Of a DNA stretch of 6,182 bases, positions 1 through 5,918 are shown one piece after another (positions within the stretch are counted from its first letter, which is position 1; each line of letters begins with the position of its first letter). A program made the translations under genes and the position numbers. The notes beneath the pieces are model-generated. The model had not been told where the DNA came from and did not search any database. It saw only the letters and a program-made list of their open reading frames with translations. This DNA is from Rhodobacterales bacterium UBA3089 (GTDB lineage: Bacteria; Pseudomonadota; Alphaproteobacteria; Rhodobacterales; Rhodobacteraceae), in NCBI GenBank assembly GCA_002367255.1, contig DFBD01000114.1, forward strand, positions 7,870 through 14,051, read 5' to 3'.

Positions 1-143
1 CCCTCCACATCCTCGATGGTGTTTTCAAGGTAGAACAACGGGACGATCTGAACCAGACCACCGATGGACACAACCAGCAAGCTGAGGACCAGCAAAAGGG
101 TTGCGTTCTTCTCGATTATTTTATGTTTATCTAGGATAGCCAT
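1..143 (-). CDS. ccoO: Cytochrome c oxidase, cbb3-type, subunit II (CcoO), N-terminal fragment
   Basis: CcoO is the membrane-anchored monohaem cytochrome c subunit of cbb3 oxidase; it passes electrons toward the catalytic subunit CcoN. Only the first 47 codons are inside the window; the gene runs off the left edge. The visible protein starts [13 protein letters not shown], has one hydrophobic segment (about residues 14-34, the N-terminal anchor) and continues with [15 protein letters not shown], typical of CcoO N-termini. The CXXCH haem motif would lie further on and cannot be seen. The start is 13 bases downstream of the ccoN stop, behind a G-rich ribosome-binding sequence (150-156). This tight spacing marks it as the second gene of the usual ccoNOQP operon. 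Identification rests on the N-terminal sequence plus position after ccoN. Confidence 0.93.
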   Translation of the reverse strand, partial: MAILDKHKIIEKNATLLLVLSLLVVSIGGLVQIVPLFYLENTIEDVE

Positions 144-156
144 ATTCCGCCCCCCC

Positions 157-1746
157 TTATTCTGCTGGAACTGCAGCAGCTTGAGCAGATTGCCCAGCGC
201 CGATCGCAGTTTTCCATAGGTTCCAAGCCATGATGCAAGCACCTGTTAGATATAACAGACCACCAGTACCACGCACCACATACATCGGGAATTTCGCATC
301 CACAGTATCTGCGAAGGAATTCACCAAGAAGCCCTGTGCGTCAACTTCACGCCACATCAAGCCTTCCATAATGCCTGTCACCCACATGGACGACGCATAT
401 AGAACGATACCGATCGTAGCCAACCAGAAGTGCCAGCTAACCAGTTTCAGGCTATATAGGTTCTCGCGGTTCCAAAGTTTCGGCACCATATAGTAAAGCG
501 CACCAAAGGTGATCATACCATTCCAGCCAAGCGCACCGGAATGCACGTGCCCGATTGTCCAGTCGGTGTAATGGCTAAGCGAGTTAACAGCTTTAATCGC
601 CATCATCGGACCCTCGAATGTCGACATACCGTAGAAGCCGATAGACACAACCATCATACGCAGAACCGGATCGGTTCGCAGCTTATCCCATGCGCCCGAA
701 AGCGTCATCAGACCGTTGATCATGCCGCCCCAGCTTGGCATCCAAAGTATAACGGACATAACCATACCCAAAGTTTGCGCCCAGTCAGGCAAAGCTGTGT
801 AATGCAGGTGGTGAGGACCAGCCCAGATATACAAGAAGATCAACGCCCAGAAGTGGATGATCGAAAGCTTATAGGAATAAACCGGACGATTAGCCTGTTT
901 TGGAACGAAGTAGTACATCATGCCAAGGAAACCGGCTGTCAGGAAGAACCCAACCGCGTTATGGCCATACCACCACTGCGTCATCGCATCTTGAACACCC
1001 GAGAATAGCTGAACAGATTTGGACCCAAGGAAGGACACAGGGATCGCCATGTTGTTCACCAGATGCAGCATCGCAATCGTTACGATAAATGCCAGATAGA
1101 ACCAGTTAGCCACATAGATGTGGGGCTCTTTGCGTTTGTAGATCGTGCCGAGGAAGACAACCAGATAAGCGACCCATACGACAGTCAACCAAAGATCAAC
1201 GTACCATTCAGGCTCGGCGTACTCTTTAGACTGCGTGGCCCCCATAAGATATCCGGTCGCGGCCAAGACGATAAACAACTGATAGCCCCAGAAGACGAAT
1301 TTCGCCAAATTTCCACCGAACAATCGCGCCGCTGTTGTCCGTTGAACCACATAAAACGAACTTGCGATCAACGCATTACCACCAAAAGCAAAAATCACCG
1401 CCGAGGTGTGCATAGGGCGTAAACGCCCGAATGTTATGTAGGAAAGCCCGAAGTTGATGTTAGGGAACGCCAGCTCGAACGCGATCCATGCGCCTACTGA
1501 AAACCCTGCCAACCCCCAAAAGACTGTCGCGATAACGCCCCAGCGCACCACATCGTCAATATAACCTGTTTGTTTGGGCTTAGGTTTGTCACCAATCACG
1601 GCAATCGCCTTGATCAACAAATAACCCGCCACCGAAGCAACAAGGATAGCGTGAACCTGAAAAGCCAGATCACGCCCAAAATTCGCGGCCATCGCAGCAC
1701 CGAGCACTAACAGCCCGTATACGACTACCTTAATTCCATTCCACAT
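157..1746 (-). CDS. ccoN: Cytochrome c oxidase, cbb3-type, catalytic subunit I (CcoN)
   Basis: CcoN is the haem-copper catalytic subunit of the cbb3 oxidase. It reduces O2 to water at very low oxygen and pumps protons across the inner membrane. With the start chosen here it is 529 residues, normal for the family, with about 12 hydrophobic membrane segments. Key residues are present: H113 (in RPMHTS, low-spin haem b), H262 (in WYGHN) and the pair H312/H313 (in GPHHLHY) for CuB, Y306 as the likely cross-linked tyrosine, and H400/H402 (in IGHVHSG) for haem b3 and haem b. Roles are assigned by comparison with the known cbb3 family. The reading frame is open up to an ATG ending at 1797, and another ATG lies at 1759-1761. 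I chose the ATG at 1744-1746 because a good Shine-Dalgarno (AGAGGGA) lies just before it and the product MWNGIK... matches the usual N-terminus. ccoO follows after 13 bases. An FNR box about 90 bases upstream suggests FnrL control. Confidence 0.97.
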   Translation of the reverse strand: MWNGIKVVVYGLLVLGAAMAANFGRDLAFQVHAILVASVAGYLLIKAIAVIGDKPKPKQTGYIDDVVRWGVIATVFWGLAGFSVGAWIAFELAFPNINFGLSYITFGRLRPMHTSAVIFAFGGNALIASSFYVVQRTTAARLFGGNLAKFVFWGYQLFIVLAATGYLMGATQSKEYAEPEWYVDLWLTVVWVAYLVVFLGTIYKRKEPHIYVANWFYLAFIVTIAMLHLVNNMAIPVSFLGSKSVQLFSGVQDAMTQWWYGHNAVGFFLTAGFLGMMYYFVPKQANRPVYSYKLSIIHFWALIFLYIWAGPHHLHYTALPDWAQTLGMVMSVILWMPSWGGMINGLMTLSGAWDKLRTDPVLRMMVVSIGFYGMSTFEGPMMAIKAVNSLSHYTDWTIGHVHSGALGWNGMITFGALYYMVPKLWNRENLYSLKLVSWHFWLATIGIVLYASSMWVTGIMEGLMWREVDAQGFLVNSFADTVDAKFPMYVVRGTGGLLYLTGACIMAWNLWKTAIGAGQSAQAAAVPAE

Positions 1747-1749
1747 GGG

Positions 1750-1756
1750 TCCCTCT
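1750..1756 (-). promoter_or_regulatory. Ribosome-binding site deciding the ccoN start
   Basis: On the minus strand this reads AGAGGGA, ending three bases before the ATG at 1744-1746. It is the only clear Shine-Dalgarno among the three in-frame ATGs (1797, 1761, 1746), so it supports the 529-residue form of CcoN over the 546-residue form. Confidence 0.7.
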
Positions 1757-1833
1757 TTCATTATGTAGAGCGCAGATAACTGCCCCCGTCTTGTCATTAC
1801 TGTGTGTTTTGCACTCTAAGGTATTAAGAAACT

Positions 1834-1847
1834 TTGACCTAGATCAA
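1834..1847. promoter_or_regulatory. FNR/FnrL box upstream of ccoN
   Basis: The sequence TTGACCTAGATCAA matches the FNR consensus TTGAT-N4-ATCAA with one changed base in the left half. Its centre is about 94 bases upstream of the chosen ccoN ATG. cbb3 oxidase operons in this family are commonly activated by FNR-type proteins at low oxygen, and fnrL is the next gene. If the site acts at -41.5, transcription would start near 1799, but I see no good -10 hexamer at the matching place, so the exact promoter geometry is unresolved. Confidence 0.85.
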
Positions 1848-1965
1848 ATTTGCTACGGCAAATTACGCTAAACCTCTGTTAAATTCAAAAAAACCTATGT
1901 GACAGTCCGCGCTGTGTCGAAAATGATCTGATATAAGCGATACACGGCAAGCGAAGTGTGAATAT

Positions 1966-2715
1966 TCAGGAAATAAAGCCGCCATCAGAATCATCGCCCG
2001 CTTCATCAAGCAGCGCGACATAATCCGGCACGCGAACATGGCGTGAATCTTCCAATATGATAATGCCGGATTTCTTCAAGGCCGAGATCTGACGGCTAAC
2101 GGTCTCAATAGTCAAACCAAGGTAATCCGACATTGCTTCGCGCGTTAACGGCAAGGCAAAGCGCAGGCCATCACCAACGGTAGTGCTGCTCAAAGCGGCA
2201 TCTCTGCGCGCAATAATCACCAGCAGACTGGCGATCCTTTCGCGCGCGGTTTTACGCCCCAACAACAACATCCACTCGCGTGCAGCGTCGAGTTCGTCCA
2301 ATGTCATATCCAACAGCCGACGTTCCAAAGCAGGGGTCGCCGAGACCAATGCTTCAAACTTTGGCTTTAGGAACTGACAAATCATCACTTCATTTGCGGC
2401 AACAACATCATAAGGTGCTTTGCGGCGCCCGGGGCGACCAACAAAATCGGACGGCAGCAGCAGTCCAACCATCTGACGACGCCCGTCCTGCAACGTGCGC
2501 GACAAAGTCGCAACACCGGAAACGACAGACCCCAGAACATCGACCTCTTCGCCCGCCCAAACGATGGTCTCGCCAGCTTGAAAAGTGCGATAAGACTTCA
2601 TTGCATCCAGCTTCGCCAACTCGGGCGGCTCGCAATACGCGCACACGGCTTTATGGCGGATCGCGCAGTCCGCGCAACGCATATGGTTCTGTGCAATTAA
2701 AGGGGCGTGCTTCAT
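1966..2715 (-). CDS. fnrL: Oxygen-sensing Crp/FNR-family transcription regulator FnrL
   Basis: FnrL is a cytoplasmic regulator that binds a [4Fe-4S] cluster when oxygen is low, dimerises and binds FNR boxes. At 249 residues it matches the usual length. Likely cluster cysteines are C14, C17 and C25 near the N-terminus and C113 in the effector domain; the spacing CX2C-X7-C is the alphaproteobacterial type. A further cysteine, C28, is also nearby. A cyclic-nucleotide-binding-like beta-roll covers about residues 35-120, a long dimerisation helix about 130-155, and a winged helix-turn-helix about 190-230. The recognition helix carries E204, S207 and R208, the E--SR pattern that reads TTGAT half-sites. 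The start ATG at 2713-2715 has only a weak ribosome-binding sequence. It diverges from hemN with a perfect FNR box between them, so it may autoregulate. ccoN lies downstream on the same strand after a 219-base gap (stop to chosen ATG) carrying its own FNR box. Confidence 0.95.
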   Translation of the reverse strand: MKHAPLIAQNHMRCADCAIRHKAVCAYCEPPELAKLDAMKSYRTFQAGETIVWAGEEVDVLGSVVSGVATLSRTLQDGRRQMVGLLLPSDFVGRPGRRKAPYDVVAANEVMICQFLKPKFEALVSATPALERRLLDMTLDELDAAREWMLLLGRKTARERIASLLVIIARRDAALSSTTVGDGLRFALPLTREAMSDYLGLTIETVSRQISALKKSGIIILEDSRHVRVPDYVALLDEAGDDSDGGFIS

Positions 2716-2761
2716 AATAAGCCTACTAATCCGAAATTTTCATCTCTTTTAACCTATTACC

Positions 2762-2775
2762 TTGATCTCGATCAA
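2762..2775. promoter_or_regulatory. Perfect FNR/FnrL box between fnrL and hemN
   Basis: TTGATCTCGATCAA is an exact match to TTGAT-N4-ATCAA. Its centre (2768.5) lies 41.5 bases before position 2810, the first base of the hemN ATG, so it sits where an activating (class II) FNR site would be for a transcript starting at or next to that ATG. Its centre is about 54 bases upstream of the fnrL ATG, so it could also act on fnrL. A weak -10-like TATCTG is at 2799-2804 for hemN. Confidence 0.92.
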
Positions 2776-2809
2776 GGTAATAACGGCACGGCTACGTCTA
2801 TCTGGCGTA

Positions 2810-4165
2810 ATGAAAAAAATCGACTGCCTTACAGAAGCGGGCCTGTTCTCGAGAAATGTGCCGCGCTATACCAGCTACCCGACCGCTCCGCAGTTCCACG
2901 AAGGCGTCGCCGCGAATTCGTTCGATGGCTGGGTAAAAGCTTTACCAACTGGCTCAAAATTGTCGATTTATGTCCATATTCCGTTTTGCGAACGTCTCTG
3001 CTGGTTCTGCGCTTGCCGCACCCAAGGCGTGAAATCCATGTCCCCGGTAGAGGCATATCTGGATATATTAAAAGTCGAAATCGCCAAACTCGCGGACACA
3101 ATTCCCAAGGGTGTAACAATAGCGCGTCTGCACTGGGGCGGTGGGTCACCAACAATTTTACAGCCGGATCACATCGATTCGCTGATGGAATGGCTGCGCG
3201 AACTGGCCCCGATTGACGACGATTGGGAATTCTCGGTCGAGATCGATCCAGCGGCGGTAAACGGCGATAAAATGGATGCATTGGCTCGTGCCGGCATGAA
3301 CCGTGCCAGCATCGGCGTGCAGGACTTTAACGACAAGGTGCAACAGGCGATTGGCCGCGAACAAAGCTTCGAGGTCACGCGAGATATCGTCAATGGCCTG
3401 CGTGCGCGGGGCATCAACTCGATCAACCTCGATATCGTTTATGGTCTGCCCTATCAGGATGCCGAGGCGCTTGGTAAAACGGTCGCACAAGTAATCGAAT
3501 TGAACCCGGACCGCGTCGCCCTGTTCGGGTATGCCCACGTGCCATGGATGGCCAAACGTCAAAAAATGATCCCCGAGGATTCGCTGCCCGGCCCGATGGA
3601 TCGCTTTGACATGTTCAATCAAGCCTCCGCCGCCCTGAAAAATGCCGGATACGTTCCTATCGGCATCGACCACTTCGCCAAACCTGACGATTCACTGGCC
3701 ATCGCAGCATCCGAGGGCCGGTTGCGCCGCAACTTCCAAGGCTACACCGATGACGTTTGCACAGCACTGGTAGGCCTCGGCGCTTCGTCCATCTCGCGCT
3801 TCCCGCAAGGGTATGTGCAAAATCGTGCGACAACGAACGCCTATGCCAAAGAAATCACCGCCGGAGACTGGTCAGCCACCCGTGGCATCGCAATGTCGGA
3901 GGATGACCAGCTACGCTCTCGGGCTATTGAAACGTTGATGTGTGAATTCACCGTCAGCATCCCTGCCCTGACGGCCGAATTTGGCACAGTGGCCGAGACC
4001 CTTCGCCCCGACTTGCAAAAAATCGCCGCCGAGTTCCCGGGCTTTACCGAATTCGATGGCGATGTCCTTACCGTCCCCGAAGAAGGCTTCCACCTGACCC
4101 GCATAATTGCTTGTGGCCTGGACGCCTATCACACAACGGCGGCCAGACACTCCCAAGCGATATAG
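2810..4165 (+). CDS. hemN: Oxygen-independent coproporphyrinogen III oxidase (radical SAM)
   Basis: HemN converts coproporphyrinogen III to protoporphyrinogen IX without O2, using S-adenosylmethionine radicals; it is the anaerobic replacement for HemF in haem (and bacteriochlorophyll) synthesis. With the ATG at 2810 the protein has 451 residues, normal for the true HemN group. The N-terminal NVPRYTSYPTA (16-26) is a HemN signature. The radical SAM cluster motif is C60-X3-C64-X2-C67 followed by C69 within YVHIPFC...CWFCAC, and the SAM-binding GGGSPT is at 110-115. The C-terminal HemN domain follows. The frame is open back to a TTG at 2762, but that start would put the FNR box inside the gene, so it is rejected. 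No good Shine-Dalgarno precedes the ATG; see the finding on possible leaderless translation. In Rhodobacter the paralogue next to fnrL has also been called hemZ, so the symbol is by function. The FNR box implies induction at low oxygen. Confidence 0.95.
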   Translation: MKKIDCLTEAGLFSRNVPRYTSYPTAPQFHEGVAANSFDGWVKALPTGSKLSIYVHIPFCERLCWFCACRTQGVKSMSPVEAYLDILKVEIAKLADTIPKGVTIARLHWGGGSPTILQPDHIDSLMEWLRELAPIDDDWEFSVEIDPAAVNGDKMDALARAGMNRASIGVQDFNDKVQQAIGREQSFEVTRDIVNGLRARGINSINLDIVYGLPYQDAEALGKTVAQVIELNPDRVALFGYAHVPWMAKRQKMIPEDSLPGPMDRFDMFNQASAALKNAGYVPIGIDHFAKPDDSLAIAASEGRLRRNFQGYTDDVCTALVGLGASSISRFPQGYVQNRATTNAYAKEITAGDWSATRGIAMSEDDQLRSRAIETLMCEFTVSIPALTAEFGTVAETLRPDLQKIAAEFPGFTEFDGDVLTVPEEGFHLTRIIACGLDAYHTTAARHSQAI

Positions 4166-4234
4166 GTTGACGGTGCTTTCTTGACACACACAGGCCTCTG
4201 CGTTCAGTGTTGTTGCGAAAGAAGTGCGATAATA

Positions 4235-4390
4235 ATGCAAGGGAACCAACGTACAGACATTTACCCGTCAACCATTGCCCAACTTGGAGTAACGCTTGAT
4301 GCAGAATTCCGTGAGGATATGATTGAATCCGGTGTTCTTTTTACGAACGGGCGTTTCGTCGAAGCCGTTCGGGCGCGGATTGGTAAGTAG
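4235..4390 (+). CDS. Small hypothetical protein, 51 residues
   Basis: I do not recognise this protein. From the ATG at 4235 it reads MQGNQRTDIYPSTIAQLG... and ends ...AVRARIGK at a TAG. It is soluble-looking, with no signal peptide or membrane segment; the middle (about 17-51) could form two or three helices (TLDAEFREDMIESG, FVEAVRARIG). The frame is open upstream to a TTG at 4181, giving 69 residues, but that extension includes a Cys-rich stretch (CVQCCCERS) and I see no ribosome-binding site for it. A weak purine run (GAAAGAAG, 4217-4224) lies ten bases before the ATG. It lies 69 bases after hemN on the same strand, so it could be the last gene of a hemN transcript. Sensible composition and codon use support it, but its shortness means it could be chance. 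Confidence 0.45.
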   Translation: MQGNQRTDIYPSTIAQLGVTLDAEFREDMIESGVLFTNGRFVEAVRARIGK

Positions 4391-4452
4391 GTTTTTGAGT
4401 ATTTTAGCAAAGGAGAAGCTGATTTATTCACCGTTAATTAACCATTCCCCTG

Positions 4453-4458
4453 TATAAG
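4453..4458 (+). promoter_or_regulatory. Candidate -10 element for the structured RNA
   Basis: TATAAG differs from the TATAAT consensus by one base and is preceded by TG. It lies just upstream of the structured stretch and would start a transcript near 4465. No good -35 is visible at 16-18 bases; TTCACC at 4427-4432 is 20 bases away, so the promoter is only tentative. Confidence 0.35.
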
Positions 4459-4464
4459 TTTCAG

Positions 4465-4744
4465 CACTGAGCGAGGCGGGCTTTCCACCCGTGGGTTTAT
4501 CGCGCTAATGAATTCTGAACACCCGTTGCGGTTTTACGCAACACCTTACTAAACCGCCCATTCGTTGCGCCGACTAACAACCGGCATTTGGCAGCAACAT
4601 CTCAGGGCTTGGGCAGTTAGCGCGGTAGATCCCACCTCACCTATAGACGGTCTCTGACCCGGAACGTCGAAATCATGGCCTTTCCGGCCTTCCCGAGCAG
4701 TTTTGGCAGGCAAGGCGCGGGTTTCACCCGAACGCCTGGTTTTT
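4465..4744 (+). ncRNA. Candidate free-standing structured RNA, about 280 nt, unassigned
   Basis: This stretch has no convincing coding frame but strong base pairing. A long-range helix joins 4491-4509 to 4616-4635: 19 pairs with a single bulged base (4630). Three of the pairs are G-U (4497/4628, 4500/4625, 4509/4616) and would be A-C mismatches in the opposite strand, so the + strand is the likely RNA. Nested or flanking elements are a hairpin at 4525-4542 (GTTGCG/CGCAAC), helices 4556-4559/4611-4614, 4564-4568/4594-4598 and 4569-4572/4582-4585, and a hairpin at 4477-4491. Hairpins at 4646-4668 and 4677-4689 follow, then the terminator at 4713-4744. A TATAAG lies upstream. I looked for and did not see the signatures of SRP RNA, RNase P RNA, tmRNA or a tRNA, and the multibranched shape does not suggest 6S. 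Boundaries are inferred from the -10 element and terminator. It could alternatively be a long 3' region of the hemN transcript. Confidence 0.5.
4713..4744 (+). terminator. Rho-independent terminator reading rightward
   Basis: The stem pairs AGGCG (4713-4717) with CGCCT (4733-4737) and CGGGT (4718-4722) with ACCCG (4726-4730). The loop is three bases, two A's are bulged (4731-4732), and GG then TTTTT (4740-4744) follow. The T-run is only on the right, so it stops + strand transcription; a leftward transcript from the Hint gene would meet no T-run after this hairpin. Confidence 0.7.
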
Positions 4745-4761
4745 CGTGTCTGATTATTGTT

Positions 4762-5757
4762 TCAAATGGCGGCCAATGCCCTTGCCTCGTAGGCTTTCAG
4801 TGACGGGTGCGACAACTGACCGTCACCCGCTGGGCAGTCTGCCAATTCGGGAAACAGCTCCAACAATTCTGAACGGACATCCTTACATAAGGCAGCCATA
4901 GCCATATCGCCTGGGTGGAAGCTCTCGGTTGGCAGGCCTTCGGAGAATACCGTCTCATGTTTATTAAACAGTATGTGGTGATAGGAGAATACCTTCAGGC
5001 TGGCGTCCACGCGAATGCTGCTGTCATTAACCAAATGCTTGGCCGCAACCAGAACTTCGGGAAAACCGAATAATAGCTCCGCCCGCCAATCGCTAACCAG
5101 AATGCGGTGTTGGGGCGAGACCAACAGGTCTCGAGTTGGCAGACCTTTGCCAAATGCACCCGCAGATATCCTAATGGGCGCATGCTTCTGCGCGGCTATT
5201 CCGCGTATTTCCCGAGCACCTGCCCATTGAATTTCCTGTGCACCACTACCTTGCGTTAGAACATAATCCCCGAGGCGCAGATCCTCGATACGTTTTTCCC
5301 CGGTCGGCGTAAGAATGCGCGTACCACCGACAAAACACACGGGATGATCGACATTGCTGCCGCTTCCGGAAGGGTCAAGCGAATTGGAGTTTCCGGAAGC
5401 AAACGGGTTAACAGGCACCGCCGTTGGATCGGGCACATCCTCCAGAAACATATAAGCGACACCGTCGACAGTAATAATAATGTACTGATGCGACTGCCCG
5501 TCTTCCATTATGCCTGTGGTGCCCCACTCAAATAGCGCACCATCTAAACCTGCTACTATTTCGGTTCCGTCTTCGGCAATGATCGTAAATAGCGTATTGG
5601 TATCGTCAGCCGATAGAATCAGATCACCACCATCGGGTGCCGACGTATCAGGCGAGATGGTCAGGGTTACCGGATCATTATTATCAATATTGAATTCATT
5701 ATTGATACCGTTTCTATTTACGGTGCCGGAATATCCTACGAATGTCGGGCTACCCAT
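4762..5757 (-). CDS. Hint-domain (Hedgehog/intein type) protein, probably secreted
   Basis: A 331-residue protein with two parts. Residues 1-138 are acidic, rich in Asp, Asn, Gly and Thr, beta-like, with no classical signal peptide and a low-complexity linker (about 119-136, Ser/Gly/Asn/Pro). Residues 139-283 are a Hint domain of the kind abundant in Rhodobacteraceae: VCFVGGTRI with candidate nucleophile C141, the ED-L-GD core (158-164), RDLLVSPQHRILV with H217, AELLFG, AKHLVN (239-244), and YHHILFNKHE...PTESFHPG (259-283). Hint domains carry out an N-to-S acyl shift at the first Cys, which can cut the chain there; no C-terminal extein follows, so a Hedgehog-like release of the N-terminal part is possible (inference). 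The composition and lack of Sec signal recall type I secretion substrates, but no RTX repeats are seen. The start ATG has only a weak ribosome-binding sequence. It converges with the structured RNA, 17 bases from its terminator. Confidence 0.88.
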   Translation of the reverse strand: MGSPTFVGYSGTVNRNGINNEFNIDNNDPVTLTISPDTSAPDGGDLILSADDTNTLFTIIAEDGTEIVAGLDGALFEWGTTGIMEDGQSHQYIIITVDGVAYMFLEDVPDPTAVPVNPFASGNSNSLDPSGSGSNVDHPVCFVGGTRILTPTGEKRIEDLRLGDYVLTQGSGAQEIQWAGAREIRGIAAQKHAPIRISAGAFGKGLPTRDLLVSPQHRILVSDWRAELLFGFPEVLVAAKHLVNDSSIRVDASLKVFSYHHILFNKHETVFSEGLPTESFHPGDMAMAALCKDVRSELLELFPELADCPAGDGQLSHPSLKAYEARALAAI

Positions 5758-5816
5758 ATTGAGACTCTACTAATTACGCCGCCTACAGTTGACGGCAAAA
5801 CTGACTATCTGTGCGT

Positions 5817-5832
5817 AGCAATTCGAATTGCT
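5817..5832. promoter_or_regulatory. 16-bp perfect palindrome upstream of the Hint gene
   Basis: AGCAATTCGAATTGCT is its own reverse complement and lies about 60 bases before the Hint gene ATG. Flanking GTA and TAC extend the symmetry if one base is skipped. The position fits an operator for a dimeric regulator, but no regulator family can be named from it and no clear promoter hexamers are seen nearby. Confidence 0.45.
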
Positions 5833-5877
5833 TACGAGAGTTAAACCACACGCTCGTATTAAAATATAGAGAAATAT

Positions 5878-5903
5878 TTTGAGGGCGAAACCCCGCCCTC
5901 AAA
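5878..5903 (-). terminator. Terminator-like hairpin after the aldehyde-dehydrogenase-like gene
   Basis: TTTGAGGGCG (5878-5887) pairs perfectly with CGCCCTCAAA (5894-5903) around a six-base loop. It starts 15 bases beyond the stop codon of the leftward gene. On the minus strand it is followed by an A/T-rich stretch without a clean T-run, so termination there is likely but not of textbook form. Confidence 0.65.
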
Positions 5904-5918
5904 TGCGGCTTTTCACAT

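Noticed and set aside
541..1008. A 155-residue frame on the + strand opposite ccoN, and similar frames opposite fnrL, hemN and the Hint gene
   Set aside because: They mirror well-recognised genes, have odd compositions rich in His, Arg and Pro, and resemble no protein I know.
1887..1918. Possible terminator of fnrL: a run of seven T on the minus strand after a small hairpin
   Set aside because: The stem is only four pairs and is separated from the T-run by about eight bases, so it is too weak to call.
2762..2809. A 16-residue N-terminal extension of HemN starting at TTG 2762
   Set aside because: It begins inside the perfect FNR box, has no ribosome-binding site, and HemN of normal length starts at the ATG at 2810.
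4181..4186. A consensus -35 hexamer TTGACA just after hemN
   Set aside because: No acceptable -10 hexamer lies 16-19 bases downstream, so it is probably chance.
4438..4445. TTAACCAT, resembling a CtrA half-site
   Set aside because: It is a single half-site without the spaced partner, a common chance motif in A/T-rich alphaproteobacterial gaps.
4465..4744. The structured stretch as a known RNA: SRP, RNase P, tmRNA or tRNA, or a cobalamin/FMN riboswitch
   Set aside because: No SRP GGAAGGAAGCAGC-like loop, RNase P GAGGAAAGTC core, tmRNA tag or T-loop/CCA end, and no riboswitch boxes seen on either strand; no gene follows it on the + strand for a riboswitch to control.
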